A stretch of 64,000 nucleotides of DNA from Leptospira sp. (GCA_027533185.1 JAPZTS010000021.1:1-64000), one strand, 5' to 3'; shown: positions 8,103-18,371, counted from the stretch's first letter. Notes: a model not told the origin generated them from the sequence alone. Translations and numbers: made by a program.

Positions 8103-9742
8103 TGGAAAGAGACTCAATTCAATACTTCGGATGGATTCTCTGTTTTATTTTTGCTTCTATCCATTTATTCAAATGGATCATAAGCCTTAGATCTTATTAC
8201 TATTCTAAAAAATATCCAAATATTAGCAAAAGTATCATCATACCAAATCCATTCCTTTACGGCTTATCTATTCTACTGATTTTTACGAGTATTACCTTAA
8301 TGGTTCTTTCTCTTGGCAAAGTAAAACCCTATGAGGCTGATTTAACGAATGAGTACAGATCAGTAGATCTTGTATTTGTCATAGACCTTAGCCTTTCTAT
8401 GAATGCCGTAGATGTTAGCCCAAATAGGCTAAAACGCTTTTTGGATATTTCCACGAGTCTACTCCCCGAGTTGAAAGGGAATCGAATTGGAATCATAATA
8501 TTTGCTGGAAATACCTTCCATTTTTGCCCACTAACAACCGATTTGTCCGCAATTAAAGAATATTTAAACGCATTGAGCGTTGAAATCGTCGGGAAAAAAG
8601 GCTCTGATCTCAACCATGCTATTGGCAAAACGAATGAATTTATAAAACGATTATCGGGTTTAAGAAGTCCAATAGTTATCTTTGTAAGCGATGGTGAAGA
8701 TCACGAGGGTGGCCAAATGGAACCAATTCTTGGAGACTTGTTAGTTTGGGGAGTAGGGACTCAAGAAGGAGGACCAATTGAATTCAGGAACCAAAGTACT
8801 TCGACAGGAGGATATGTTACAAAGTACGGTGGCTTATCCGAATCCTTTCAGGACGATCTTATAATCTCAAAACTAAATGAAGACTATCTAATGCGACTCG
8901 CATCTATAAGTAATGGATCATATTATAACTTAACAAATGAAACGGAAGCAACCCAAGCTCTACTCAATAAAATAAAAATGAGCGAAAAGGATACTAGGCT
9001 CATTTTAGAAAGAATCTATAAGGAGGACGGTGCCAACGACTATTTATTCTTTTCTTTACTATTATTCTTTTTGGAGCGAATGCTTTCCGCCTGGATTGGT
9101 TACAGGATGAAAGTACTTGCGGCTATAGTATTCTTATTTTTTATACCATTTTCCCAAAAATTTGCATGGGAGTTAGATCCTGGTGGCTCACGAGTCCAAA
9201 GAGGAAACGAAGCCTTCCAAGATCAAAAATTTAAAAAGTCAATTGAAGAATATGAATCAGCTACACCATTCTTTGAAAACGAACCTAAACTTGATTTTAA
9301 TAAGGCAAATTCATACTTCAAACAAGGTGAATACTGGAAATCGTTAGAATATTACAATAAGGCACTAAACCATAAATCAAATGACTCAGAATTAAAATCA
9401 AAGTCTTACTATAACAAAGGGAATGTCCACCTGAAATTGGGAAACAAAAAAGAAGCTTTAGATTCCTATGTCAAAGCCCTAGAATACAATAGAGATTTTC
9501 TCCAAGCAAAGAAGAATATAGAATTTCTAACGAAGTCCACCGAATCTCAAAGACAAAATGAAAAAAACAAAGATGCAAAGAATAAACCAAATACAGGAGA
9601 AATTAATACGGAAAAAAGCCAAAGAAAAGAAGATCAAATTCCAAAGTCCACTGCGGACAAAATATTAGATCCATTTTCTAGAGACAATATCCTAAAAAAC
9701 AAAATTCCAAAAAGTATGATAGACAATGAAAAGTTTTGGTAA
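8102..9742 (+). CDS. batB: BatB-BatC fusion (VWA domain plus TPR domain)
   Basis: A 546-residue protein joining two usual bat gene products. Residues 1-330 are BatB: two N-terminal membrane helices, a VWA domain with MIDAS DLSLS (Asp95, Ser97, Ser99) and VSDGEDHEGG, then a membrane helix (YLFFSLLLFFLERML). From Met336 on it looks like BatC: a signal-like stretch KVLAAIVFLFFIPFSQKFA, then TPR units (NKANSYFKQGEYWKSLEYY, YYNKGNVHLKLGNKKEALD), then a low-complexity Lys/Asn-rich tail. An internal ATG at 9107 lies exactly where a separate batC would begin. I recall that BatB-BatC fusion occurs in L. biflexa. It overlaps batD by 17 bases. Confidence 0.88.
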   Translation: MERDSIQYFGWILCFIFASIHLFKWIISLRSYYYSKKYPNISKSIIIPNPFLYGLSILLIFTSITLMVLSLGKVKPYEADLTNEYRSVDLVFVIDLSLSMNAVDVSPNRLKRFLDISTSLLPELKGNRIGIIIFAGNTFHFCPLTTDLSAIKEYLNALSVEIVGKKGSDLNHAIGKTNEFIKRLSGLRSPIVIFVSDGEDHEGGQMEPILGDLLVWGVGTQEGGPIEFRNQSTSTGGYVTKYGGLSESFQDDLIISKLNEDYLMRLASISNGSYYNLTNETEATQALLNKIKMSEKDTRLILERIYKEDGANDYLFFSLLLFFLERMLSAWIGYRMKVLAAIVFLFFIPFSQKFAWELDPGGSRVQRGNEAFQDQKFKKSIEEYESATPFFENEPKLDFNKANSYFKQGEYWKSLEYYNKALNHKSNDSELKSKSYYNKGNVHLKLGNKKEALDSYVKALEYNRDFLQAKKNIEFLTKSTESQRQNEKNKDAKNKPNTGEINTEKSQRKEDQIPKSTADKILDPFSRDNILKNKIPKSMIDNEKFW

Positions 9743-11282
9743 ACTTTTATTATTTTTATTCTTAGTCTGTATTAACTCAATTTATGCGGCTGAGGTAGAG
9801 TTTTATTTTTATCCGAACGAATTTGCTGTTGGCGAACAGGCTAAATTAGAAGTTAAGGCTTTTGGCGACAAACCCTTTAAAACTAATATCTCCAATTTAC
9901 AAAAGAATGGAATTCAAATTCGTTTTCTGGGATCTGGAACCGAAACTCAAATCATCAATTTTAGAGTTTCGAAATCTCAAATCTTAAACTTTTCTGTTGT
10001 GGCCGAAAAGGAAGGGAACTTTAATTTACCTGAGATTTCGGTAAGCTATGACAATAAAATTTATACGTCACCTCCGATAGATTTTAAGGTTGTTGGTAAA
10101 CTAAATACTAGAGGTAGAGATTTCTTTAGTCCATTTATCTCGGATGCTGATACCGAGACAATTTCTCCAGAAGTTGCCTTCCATACAAACAAATCCCAGG
10201 CTTATGTTGGAGAGCCAATCGTTGGATACTATGTGCTTTATTACAATCAATATAGGCATCCTTACTTCGAAAGAGATCCAAACCAACCTATATCGTTTCC
10301 CTTTTTTCTTTCTGATACACTGAAACAAGTTACTGTACAAATTGAACCTCTTGTGAATAGGAATGGCCATGAGCGAAATACACTTGTCTACGAAAAAGAA
10401 ATTTATGCTCTAACTTCTTTGAAACCTGGAAACTTCACTTTAGGTAGCACAAAATTTATAGTAGGTGATAGTTTAAAGTTTCTATCCAACGAGGAAGGCT
10501 ATGAAGTGACGCCACAAACCGTTGTCATTTTAGATCTTCCGAAGCCTGCGCCGAAGAATTATAAAGGTGCTATTGGAAATTATACAATTCAATATGTCAA
10601 TCTCCCATCCGAGGCGTACCAAAAAGACCGTTTATACTTTGAAATAGGAGTGTCAGGGGAAGGGGGAGGGGAGGGGATCTTTCCCGAAATAGAACCAACC
10701 AATCCATCAATCCGGCTAGTCTCCGAAAGAAGATCTAGAAGTTTCCAAAAACTTTCGAAAGGAAATTTTGGATTTTTTGCCAAAACAATCTTTCTCTTCA
10801 GTATGCCAACAGGAGAAGAGAACGAAATCACTACTCCAAAAGTATCCCTACCATTTTTCTCCCTAGAATCAAAAAAATATATAAAAATCGAACTATTGCC
10901 CAGAACAATAAAGTTAATACCAAAACCTCTGAGGAAAGAGATTCACCAAAACCAAACAAGCGTTCCGTTTACTACAATAGCCTTCTATTTTTTTGTAATG
11001 TTCAGCATTTTTTTCATTGGATTTGGGTTAAGGAGGTTTTACCTATACAAAAAGAGACAGTCTAAATTTGTAGATTGGAATCTTTGGATCGGGAAAAAAA
11101 GAGGGATTTTTCTCAGAGATTATCTTTTGAAAAGAGGATACGAGAAAACGCAGGTTGATTACCTAGTTCAGCTTAAAGACAACTATCCAAATTCTGATTA
11201 CAAAGATATGATTCAGAGCCTGTCCAAAACCGAATTAAAAATATTCACAAATACATTAGATCGTTTAAAAATTGGAGATTGA
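9726..11282 (+). CDS. batD: BatD, membrane-anchored oxygen-tolerance protein
   Basis: A 518-residue BatD-family protein. It has a signal peptide ([16 protein letters not shown], cleavage before AEVEF), then a long beta-rich periplasmic part likely made of immunoglobulin-like domains. It starts with the typical [19 protein letters not shown] and later has [19 protein letters not shown] transmembrane helix lies at about 422-440 ([16 protein letters not shown]), followed by a basic cytoplasmic tail. The start is inside the end of the batB-batC fusion, so translation is coupled. It is probably the periplasmic partner of the BatA/BatB complex. htpG follows after 2 bases. Confidence 0.87.
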   Translation: MKSFGKLLLFLFLVCINSIYAAEVEFYFYPNEFAVGEQAKLEVKAFGDKPFKTNISNLQKNGIQIRFLGSGTETQIINFRVSKSQILNFSVVAEKEGNFNLPEISVSYDNKIYTSPPIDFKVVGKLNTRGRDFFSPFISDADTETISPEVAFHTNKSQAYVGEPIVGYYVLYYNQYRHPYFERDPNQPISFPFFLSDTLKQVTVQIEPLVNRNGHERNTLVYEKEIYALTSLKPGNFTLGSTKFIVGDSLKFLSNEEGYEVTPQTVVILDLPKPAPKNYKGAIGNYTIQYVNLPSEAYQKDRLYFEIGVSGEGGGEGIFPEIEPTNPSIRLVSERRSRSFQKLSKGNFGFFAKTIFLFSMPTGEENEITTPKVSLPFFSLESKKYIKIELLPRTIKLIPKPLRKEIHQNQTSVPFTTIAFYFFVMFSIFFIGFGLRRFYLYKKRQSKFVDWNLWIGKKRGIFLRDYLLKRGYEKTQVDYLVQLKDNYPNSDYKDMIQSLSKTELKIFTNTLDRLKIGD

Positions 11283-11284
11283 TT

Positions 11285-13114
11285 ATGAGCACAGAAGAAA
11301 AAGGAAAAATCAGTGTAGAAACAGAGAACATCTTTCCAATAATAAAGAAATGGTTGTACTCTGAAAAAGATATATTTTTACGTGAACTTGTATCTAACGC
11401 AAGTGATGCGATTACAAAACTTAAAAAAGTTTCTCTTTCAGAGGAATTTGAAGGTGGTTCCGATTATAGAATTGATCTCAAATTCAACAAAGAGGATCGA
11501 ATTCTAACAATTGAAGACAATGGCATTGGCATGACAACTGAAGAAGTAAAAAAATACATCAACCAAATTGCTTTTTCTGGTGCCACAGATTTTGCCAAAA
11601 AATACCAAAACTCTGAAAACAAAGCCGAAATTATTGGGCATTTTGGATTGGGTTTTTACTCAAGTTTCATGGTTTCTAAAAAAGTGACAATCGAAACCAA
11701 ATCTTATAGAAAGGATGAGCCCGCAGTTTTATGGGAAAGTGAATCCGGAACAGATTTCACTATCACAAAATCAGAAAAATCTTCAAGAGGAACCAAGATC
11801 TCTCTCTATCTTGACAGCGACTCCGGAGAATATCTCGACAAATGGAAGTTAAAGGAGCTGATTAAAAAATACTGTGACTTTTTACCAGTTGGAATCTTTG
11901 TTGAAGATGAAAAAGCAAATCGCGAAAAACCTTTGTGGTCCGAGGAGCCTTCAAAAGTAAAATCGGAAGAATATAAAGATTTTTATTCTTATCTTTTCCC
12001 ATTCTCTGGTGATTCCTTATTCCACATCCATTTGAATGTAGACTACCCCTTCCGATTGCAAGGTATACTTTACTTTCCAAAACTAACCCATGAGCTGGAT
12101 GCGTCTAAAAATGGAATTAAACTTTTTTGTAACCATGTCTTTGTAAGTGAAAATGCAAATGAGTTGATTCCTCAATTTCTTACAATCCTTAAAGGCACGA
12201 TCGATATTCCAGACTTACCTTTAAATGTTTCCAGATCCTATCTCCAAACTGATCCTCTGGTAAAGAAAATTTCGAACCACATTATAAAGAAAGTATGCGA
12301 TAAACTTACAGAGGATTTCAAAAAGAATAGAGAAGCCTATGAGAAAAATTGGGAAGATATTTCTCTGTTTGTCAAATATGGTGCTTTAACGGATGAAAAA
12401 TTTTATGAGTCAATGAAGGATTTCATCATCTTTAAAAATTCTAGCGGAACCTATTCAACAATTCAAGAATACCTAGACAAAAACAAAGAGAAAAACCAAA
12501 ACAAGATATTCTACGCAAATGAAACTGAAATGAATTCAGTATATATGGATTTGTTAATGTCTCAAGGTTTAGAAGCTTTGTTAGTCGATTCAAAAATCGA
12601 TAGCCATCTAATCCAGCACCTTGAAATGAAAAATCCAGAAGCTAAATTTCAAAGAGTTGATGCTGAATTAACTGATCACATTGTGGATAAGGATTCAAAA
12701 TCTGAAGTAGTAAATGAAAATAACGAAACGGAATCCGACCGTATCGTAAAAATGTTTAAAGCAGTACTGCCAGCCGAAGGTGTGGAAGTAAAAACCGAAG
12801 CTCTCAAATCGTCGGATGTTCCCTGCATTATCTTACTACCTGAGTTTATGAGGCGTATGACTGAAATGAACTCTATGCTCAATAGAGAAGATAATAAGTC
12901 CATTTTGAAATCCCATACAATCCTTGTGAATATCAAGTCTCCTTTAGTCAAAAATGCGCTCAAAACCTTTGAAGGAGTGAATCAAGAGAAAGGGAAGAAA
13001 TTGGCTAAAGTAATCTATGACCTGGCTCTCCTTTCAGCAAAGATCATGGACGAAAAAGAGATTTCTGAGTTCACAAAAAGAAATGTAGAACTTTTAACAG
13101 ATTTTTTAAACTGA
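11285..13114 (+). CDS. htpG: Chaperone HtpG (bacterial Hsp90)
   Basis: A 609-residue Hsp90 chaperone of full length. GHKL ATPase motifs are [13 protein letters not shown] (about residue 29), EDNGIGM (about 76) and [14 protein letters not shown] (about 115). Middle and C-terminal dimerisation domains follow, including [11 protein letters not shown]. An ATG at 11285 with GGAG at 11274-11277 (7-base spacer) is a better start than the in-frame TTG at 11279. As last gene of the bat operon it may be co-expressed with the envelope complex rather than heat-regulated alone; no CIRCE element is visible. From memory, L. interrogans htpG lies on chromosome II and is needed for virulence. Confidence 0.95.
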   Translation: MSTEEKGKISVETENIFPIIKKWLYSEKDIFLRELVSNASDAITKLKKVSLSEEFEGGSDYRIDLKFNKEDRILTIEDNGIGMTTEEVKKYINQIAFSGATDFAKKYQNSENKAEIIGHFGLGFYSSFMVSKKVTIETKSYRKDEPAVLWESESGTDFTITKSEKSSRGTKISLYLDSDSGEYLDKWKLKELIKKYCDFLPVGIFVEDEKANREKPLWSEEPSKVKSEEYKDFYSYLFPFSGDSLFHIHLNVDYPFRLQGILYFPKLTHELDASKNGIKLFCNHVFVSENANELIPQFLTILKGTIDIPDLPLNVSRSYLQTDPLVKKISNHIIKKVCDKLTEDFKKNREAYEKNWEDISLFVKYGALTDEKFYESMKDFIIFKNSSGTYSTIQEYLDKNKEKNQNKIFYANETEMNSVYMDLLMSQGLEALLVDSKIDSHLIQHLEMKNPEAKFQRVDAELTDHIVDKDSKSEVVNENNETESDRIVKMFKAVLPAEGVEVKTEALKSSDVPCIILLPEFMRRMTEMNSMLNREDNKSILKSHTILVNIKSPLVKNALKTFEGVNQEKGKKLAKVIYDLALLSAKIMDEKEISEFTKRNVELLTDFLN

Positions 13115-13140
13115 TAAGAAGTTCTAGGACAGAAAGATTT

Positions 13141-13171
13141 GGCAACGATCTCATATTTTGAGATTGTTGCC
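13141..13171 (+). promoter_or_regulatory. Long hairpin between htpG and the kinase gene
   Basis: An inverted repeat with 13-base arms: 13141-13153 starts GGCAACGATCTCA, and 13159-13171 reads TGAGATTGTTGCC, with a single G-T mismatch and a 5-base loop. It ends two bases before the GTG start of the next gene and has no T tract. It is therefore a poor intrinsic terminator, but it would mask the ribosome site of the kinase gene in RNA. It could separate the bat-htpG transcript from the kinase, hold down kinase translation, or be a protein-binding palindrome. Confidence 0.6.
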
Positions 13172-13173
13172 AT

Positions 13174-15492
13174 GTGATCAATATTTGTATAACAAGTAGA
13201 CTTAGTTCTCTACCGATTGTTGTTGCTTATAAAAAAGGATTCTTCGAAGAATATGGTGTACGGATATCCCTCCATGTCAACACACATCACAAAGCTATAC
13301 ATTCCTTACTAGACGCAGGCCGAGTAGAAGCTGGTGAAATTTCAACGATCACTTTCCTTCAAGACTTCTATCTAAAAAAATCTAAATTAAAAAGAATATT
13401 CAAAGGTCTGTATCTATACCATTCTCCACTATCCTTTTATTCTCGTTTCTTATTCAAACCAGAAGATCTAACAAGAAACAAAGCGTACTTTATTCCCGTT
13501 CCTCACACCAATTCCGTGGAACGATTTTTAGCAGAAAAATTCATCGAGGAATACGCGCCAAAAAATCCCATTAAAATCCGATACGTTGATACTCCAGGTT
13601 TTCTTGAAGAAAAGGAATTTTTAAAACCAAATTGTTTGGGAATTGCATCGGACCCCTTTTTAAGTCCCTTTCTTCGAAATTACCATGATTTTAAGGAGAT
13701 CAGTCCAAATTCTTTAATCAACAGCAAAAGAATGTATCCTACCACCTTACTGGCATTTAGTGGTGATGCTATAGCAAAAATGGGCAGAGATGTATCAGGA
13801 GTTTTACTTGCTGTTAAAAAGGCTATAGACTTTCTAAACGCACACTCAAAAATGCCACGCGGAAATCTCTGGGAGGATTTGAACCTCAATCAGTTCTATC
13901 CACATTTGAGAGTAGGGGAGACCAAATCCCTTTTGAATTCACATCCTCTCTTAAAAAGTGAAATCTTTTCCTATAATGGTTTAGAACAGAATTTGTTTCC
14001 ACTTCTAAAAGACATTTACTTTCGCCAAATCCGCAGGGTTATGGAACCAGAATCAATCTCTAGAGTATTAGATTTTACCGAAATTTTAGGTTCCTTAGAA
14101 CCTAAAAAACTTTTTGATGTACGAAAACTTCACAGCTTTGAAGAAAAAACAGAAGAGAAGCTATATGCTCCAAGCCTAATCAACTATCGAAAATTAAATG
14201 CCGTGAGACACTTAATTGTCGATATAAACTCAGTTATGTTAGACATATTACAAGGGAATTATAGTTCAAGACTAAATACGGATGAAACTCTCCAACTTGA
14301 CAATCGCGTTAAGATTCTTATAAACTCTATGCTTGATGCATATAATGCTAAACTTGAATTACAAAAAGAGGAGATTGCTGAATTAGAAAATTTAATTTCA
14401 ATATTAGAAATTAAATTGGATCGTTCCGCCGTAGACCTTCAATATTCTGAAGAAAAGTATCGATACTTATTCGAATTCTCTAGAGAGGCGATTGTTTTAA
14501 TCGATGCTGAAACTGGAAACATCTTAGAAGGAAATCACCAGTTTCGAACCCTAACTGGATATACACGTGGCGATATCACGAAAATGTCTATCGAGGACAT
14601 TATACCAGAAAATCTAGTAAGCTCCCAATTAAACGTAGGTTCCGATTTGAACTCCGATACCATGTTATCTCTCCCTGATGTAAACATACGAATCAAAGAT
14701 GGCTCTCGACTGGAAGTAGACGTAAGTTTTACGTCAATACTACTTTCACCCAAAAAGAGATATCAAGTGCAGTTTAGACCAAACTTGGAAAGAAAAGAAC
14801 AAGAAAGGCTCCAACACGAATTTATTTCAAACGTAAGTCATGAGCTCAGAAGTCCGATGACAAATATCCGTGGTTACTTAGAATTTTTAAAGTCAGACAC
14901 AACTCTAAATTACACGGAAGAACATAAAAATATGTTAGAGGTGATTGAAAAGAACGCTAAACGATTGAGCTTTCTAATCGAAAATATCTTAAAACTAACA
15001 ACTTCCCGAGAAAAAGAAAATGAAGACGAAGTTATCGAAATTTTTGATCCTGTGCCAGTAATAGAAGACGTAATTCATATGAATTCCCATCTAACCAAAG
15101 GTAAAACCATTGAATGGGAAATTTCACTCAAAAAGGGTTTATTAATACGAGGTATTAAATTTGAATTTTCCCAGATCATTACAAATCTTTATGTGAATGC
15201 CCTAAAATATACACTTAAAGGAAAAATTGCTGTCTCAGTTTTCGAAGATCAAAACAAAATTTTTATCAAAATTCAGGACTCCGGCATAGGAATCGATCCT
15301 AATTATAAAAATCAAATCTTTGATCGTTTTTTTAGGATCCCGTCATTAGATAACAAAAAAATTGGTGGAACAGGGCTTGGATTATCAATTGTTAAGTCTC
15401 TGACAGAAAAGATGAATGGGGAAATTTTAGTTGAAAGTCAGTTGGGCGTCGGAAGCGTCTTTACACTTAAATTCTCAAAAATACAACCTTAA
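13174..15492 (+). CDS. Hybrid sensor histidine kinase with NMT1/NrtA-type binding domain and PAS
   Basis: A 772-residue kinase. Residues 1-230 resemble NMT1/SsuA-like periplasmic binding proteins (SLPIVVAYKKGFFEEYGV, then LLDAGRVEAGEIS) but have no signal peptide, so the domain is cytoplasmic. A coiled coil (about 375-415) leads to a PAS domain (YRYLFEFSREAIVLIDAETG). HisKA follows with the phospho-acceptor His556 in SNVSHELRSP, then HATPase with N-box NLYVNALKYT, DSGIGID, FDRFF and GGTGLGLSIV. There is no receiver domain and no adjacent response regulator. The start is GTG; the overlapping ATG at 13172 meets a stop at once. It presumably senses a small molecule in the cytoplasm; the ligand is unknown. 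Confidence 0.85.
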   Translation: MINICITSRLSSLPIVVAYKKGFFEEYGVRISLHVNTHHKAIHSLLDAGRVEAGEISTITFLQDFYLKKSKLKRIFKGLYLYHSPLSFYSRFLFKPEDLTRNKAYFIPVPHTNSVERFLAEKFIEEYAPKNPIKIRYVDTPGFLEEKEFLKPNCLGIASDPFLSPFLRNYHDFKEISPNSLINSKRMYPTTLLAFSGDAIAKMGRDVSGVLLAVKKAIDFLNAHSKMPRGNLWEDLNLNQFYPHLRVGETKSLLNSHPLLKSEIFSYNGLEQNLFPLLKDIYFRQIRRVMEPESISRVLDFTEILGSLEPKKLFDVRKLHSFEEKTEEKLYAPSLINYRKLNAVRHLIVDINSVMLDILQGNYSSRLNTDETLQLDNRVKILINSMLDAYNAKLELQKEEIAELENLISILEIKLDRSAVDLQYSEEKYRYLFEFSREAIVLIDAETGNILEGNHQFRTLTGYTRGDITKMSIEDIIPENLVSSQLNVGSDLNSDTMLSLPDVNIRIKDGSRLEVDVSFTSILLSPKKRYQVQFRPNLERKEQERLQHEFISNVSHELRSPMTNIRGYLEFLKSDTTLNYTEEHKNMLEVIEKNAKRLSFLIENILKLTTSREKENEDEVIEIFDPVPVIEDVIHMNSHLTKGKTIEWEISLKKGLLIRGIKFEFSQIITNLYVNALKYTLKGKIAVSVFEDQNKIFIKIQDSGIGIDPNYKNQIFDRFFRIPSLDNKKIGGTGLGLSIVKSLTEKMNGEILVESQLGVGSVFTLKFSKIQP

Positions 15493-15494
15493 TT

Positions 15495-16304
15495 CTATCC
15501 TCTTTTTTTGGAACCTTTCACTTTTTTTAAAGGCTTTTTCTTTGGAGAAGGTTTTTTTATTTTTTCTTTTTTTGAGACTTTTATTTCTACATGATTTTGG
15601 ATCGAAGGGAAGTTCGATTCACTTAAATCCATTTTAGAGATCAAAAAAGAAAGCTCCATCATATTGCGAGTCCCCAATAAATGCAACATTTCCAAAGCAG
15701 TATCCATTCCTAATTTTTTAAACACTGTGAGTGCATTTTGTACACCAAAAAATCGAATCAAAACAGGTAGTTCTTCGATTCCTCTTTGTTTGATCCATTT
15801 TTTGCATTCGGGAACTGATAATTCACTAACCAATGCCAGTATAGACTGTACGTCAGCCTGACCGACTAACCACAAAAAGTCTTTCATAGGTATCTGCTTC
15901 AGAAGAGAAATTGATTTTTCAATACCCAGAGTCTTAAGAATTTCGACTCCCGTTTCCTTTCCCAAAGTTTTTGCAAGCAAACTGACATCAGATGGGGGTA
16001 TGCTCTTAGAAACCAAACTCAAATCTACCATAGGAAGAGAATGTATGAAATAAACCAGATCTTCATCTGTGTTTTCCTCAATCATCTCAATCAGAATCTT
16101 CTCTGGGATTTGTTTAACGAGTTCTACAACAGTGTCTTCACTTAACTTTTGAGTTAAAACGATCAATCGTTCCTTGGGAACCTTACCAGTTAAAGAAAGA
16201 AGTTTTTCATATCCCAAGTTCTTTAAAATTTGGAAGGATTTTTTAGGACCTAGTTTTTCGAGGTATTGGTATACACTTTGGATGGTTACTAGCACTTCTT
16301 TCAT
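15495..16304 (-). CDS. Helical repeat protein with basic tail (MgtE-N/FliG-like repeats)
   Basis: A protein of about 269 residues built of short helical repeats such as LVELVKQIPEKILIEMIEE, YFIHSLPMVDLSLVSKSIP and ISLLKQIPMKDFLWLVG. The spacing resembles MgtE N-terminal or FliG-type armadillo helices, though no CBS or channel domain follows. The C-terminus is strongly basic (KKEKIKKPSPKKKPLKKVKG). There is no signal peptide. I chose ATG 16304; a TTG at 16319 would add five residues. The ATG overlaps head to head with the ATG of the divergent membrane gene. The stop is two bases from the kinase stop. Function unknown; a scaffold or nucleic-acid-binding role is a guess from the tail. Confidence 0.7.
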   Translation of the reverse strand: MKEVLVTIQSVYQYLEKLGPKKSFQILKNLGYEKLLSLTGKVPKERLIVLTQKLSEDTVVELVKQIPEKILIEMIEENTDEDLVYFIHSLPMVDLSLVSKSIPPSDVSLLAKTLGKETGVEILKTLGIEKSISLLKQIPMKDFLWLVGQADVQSILALVSELSVPECKKWIKQRGIEELPVLIRFFGVQNALTVFKKLGMDTALEMLHLLGTRNMMELSFLISKMDLSESNFPSIQNHVEIKVSKKEKIKKPSPKKKPLKKVKGSKKRG

Positions 16305-17544
16305 GAGATTATTAGACAAACTGACAGATTCTATAGGAAATTCCAGAGAAATTCCTTTCCGAATGCGGGAAATTTTTCAAAATGGAGACGTGAATCGAAT
16401 CATTTTCCCCATTTTTTTGTTTTTGGTCTTTTTTAGTGCTTTAGTTATGGGAAAAACAAAGGCTTACGAAGGATCTCTCTCTTCTTTAATCGGTATTTGG
16501 GAAGGATTCTATGAAATCAATCCCAACCAAGTGGATTCGGGGTTTGTAGTTTTTAAGAGCGGTGGATATGATGGACAATTTTTTTATTTTCTCGCAAAAG
16601 ATATGTTTGTTGGCGGAGATTGGGATATCATATTAGATTCGTATTATTTTCGATGGCACAGAATCGGACTTTCTTTTGTTTCTGGAGGACTCAGCACTTT
16701 ATTTGGATTCCAACACTACCCAGTGCTAACACTCAGTATATTATTTTCTACTTTTATAGCTTCATTTCTGTGCCTTCGTTCTCTTTTACCTTTAAAAAGT
16801 AGAGCCTTTGCATTGATTTACTTATTCTCACCGTATTCTATCAATTCTAACTTACTTTTAGTTGCAGATTCATTCTTTGTTTCACTCGCTATCATTGGTT
16901 ACTTTTTTTATAAAAGAAGTAGATATTTCTCTGCTATAGTCTTTTTTACGATGGCTGTATTTACGAGAGAACTTGGCATTCTATTTTTGCTTCCGGTCAG
17001 TTTTCGCTTTTTTGTCACTAAGGATTATAAACGAATGTTTTTATTCGCACTACCGATCTTCTTTTTTGGATGTTTTCTTCTTTATGGTCGATTTTTTACA
17101 CCAAACCACCTCGGTACAAATCCACTGAGTTTCACGGATATGATAGATTTTCCGTTTTTTGGTTTCTTCAAAAGTTTTGTAGACTCAGGAGAATTCCACT
17201 TCCAAACAAAAGAGTTTCCCAAGTTTATTTTTCTTTTTTCCTTTTTATTAGTAGGCTTCTCTTTGAGAAAAGCAAATGTATCAGACTTGTATCAGTCAGA
17301 ACTTTTGATTCCAATTCTCGGCAGTTTGTTCGTTATTTTTATCGCCGAAGAAGGGTATTGGAGATCGTTTGATAATCTTTCTCGAATGTTTACTCTAATT
17401 CTCCCACTAACGCTTTTATACCAGTCTGAAAAAAGCTTCAAATCTTTTCAGATGTTTTGGGCGTTGTCAATTCTACTGATGGCATTTATACCCGTTCGAG
17501 TTTTTTTTATCTCTCCAGGTAAGGAGTTCTTTTTTGCCCCATGA
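16303..17544 (+). CDS. Polytopic membrane protein (possible glycosyltransferase-like)
   Basis: About 413 residues with eight or more hydrophobic helices, for example IIFPIFLFLVFFSALVMG, SRAFALIYLFSPYSINSNLLL and FALPIFFFGCFLLYG. The loop after the first helix contains GGYDGQFFYFLAKD, a motif I associate with the AZOBR/mannosyltransferase-like membrane family, where an acidic residue follows the first helix. Start choice is uncertain: ATG 16303 shares bases with the divergent gene start, ATG 16363 sits just before the first helix, and an open frame extends back to 16174. It overlaps mqnD by 4 bases (ATGA). A lipid-linked sugar transferase is possible but not proven. Confidence 0.72.
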   Translation: MRLLDKLTDSIGNSREIPFRMREIFQNGDVNRIIFPIFLFLVFFSALVMGKTKAYEGSLSSLIGIWEGFYEINPNQVDSGFVVFKSGGYDGQFFYFLAKDMFVGGDWDIILDSYYFRWHRIGLSFVSGGLSTLFGFQHYPVLTLSILFSTFIASFLCLRSLLPLKSRAFALIYLFSPYSINSNLLLVADSFFVSLAIIGYFFYKRSRYFSAIVFFTMAVFTRELGILFLLPVSFRFFVTKDYKRMFLFALPIFFFGCFLLYGRFFTPNHLGTNPLSFTDMIDFPFFGFFKSFVDSGEFHFQTKEFPKFIFLFSFLLVGFSLRKANVSDLYQSELLIPILGSLFVIFIAEEGYWRSFDNLSRMFTLILPLTLLYQSEKSFKSFQMFWALSILLMAFIPVRVFFISPGKEFFFAP

Positions 17545-18371
17545 TCTCAATTGCTTATTCACCTTGTCCAAATGATACATTTTTGTTTTACCACCTCGTT
17601 CGAAGCAATGATCCGAACTTTCTAATCCGTGAGGAGTTGTTTGATGTCGAAAATTTAAACGAATTTGCAATTCAAGGAAAGTTTCCTGTCACAAAACTTT
17701 CGTTTGCTGCCTATTTTATGGTCATGGATAAATATATACTCTTAGAAACGGGGTCGGCCTTAGGTAAGGGATGTGGCCCGTTGCTTGTGCGCAAAAAACA
17801 ATCCTCAGTCACACTAGCAACAGCCAAAAAAGTATATGTTCCTGGATTAAAAACAACTGCAAATCTACTTCTTTCTTTATTTTCAAAGTCCAAGTATGAC
17901 CCGACTCCGAAACGATATGATGAAATCATACCGAGTCTGTTGAGCGACTCCGACGCTGTTGGAGTGATCATTCACGAAGAAAGATTTACGTTTGAGGAAA
18001 GAGGACTTGAGCTTATCATGGATCTTGGCGAAGAATGGGAAAGAGAAACAGGTCATCTGATCCCGCTTGGTGCCATAGCGATCCGTCGAGATATTCCACA
18101 GGACACTGCTTTGCAGTTTCAATCCAAACTCCGCCAAAGCCTGGAGATGGCTTACAAAGAACCACAAGAGATGATGGATTATATCATAGAAAATTCCCAA
18201 AATAAGGATTTGAAGGTTATTAAATCGCATATTGACCTGTATGTGAACCAATACACCAAAAACTTAGGTGAGGAAGGTCACAAGGCTATAGAACTTTTGC
18301 TAAAGCGAGCAATTCAGGCAGGCTTCGTAAAAAGCCCACCAAACCTTCCCTTATTTTTAGGCGAAGGATAA
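17541..18371 (+). CDS. mqnD: 1,4-dihydroxy-6-naphthoate synthase (futalosine menaquinone pathway)
   Basis: A 276-residue MqnD homologue. The diagnostic N-terminus IAYSPCPNDTFLFYHLV is present, with the conserved GSALGKGCGPLLV near residue 73 and IHEERFTF near 147. MqnD converts cyclic dehypoxanthine futalosine to 1,4-dihydroxy-6-naphthoate, a late step of the alternative menaquinone pathway in the cytoplasm. The other mqn genes are not in the window. It overlaps the upstream membrane gene by 4 bases. It also overlaps the convergent repeat protein by 15 bases, so the last residues of each are antisense to the other. Confidence 0.9.
   Translation: MISIAYSPCPNDTFLFYHLVRSNDPNFLIREELFDVENLNEFAIQGKFPVTKLSFAAYFMVMDKYILLETGSALGKGCGPLLVRKKQSSVTLATAKKVYVPGLKTTANLLLSLFSKSKYDPTPKRYDEIIPSLLSDSDAVGVIIHEERFTFEERGLELIMDLGEEWERETGHLIPLGAIAIRRDIPQDTALQFQSKLRQSLEMAYKEPQEMMDYIIENSQNKDLKVIKSHIDLYVNQYTKNLGEEGHKAIELLLKRAIQAGFVKSPPNLPLFLGEG

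Noticed and set aside
13172..13177. ATG at 13172 as kinase start
   Set aside because: It is followed directly by TGA; the GTG at 13174 is in the coding frame.
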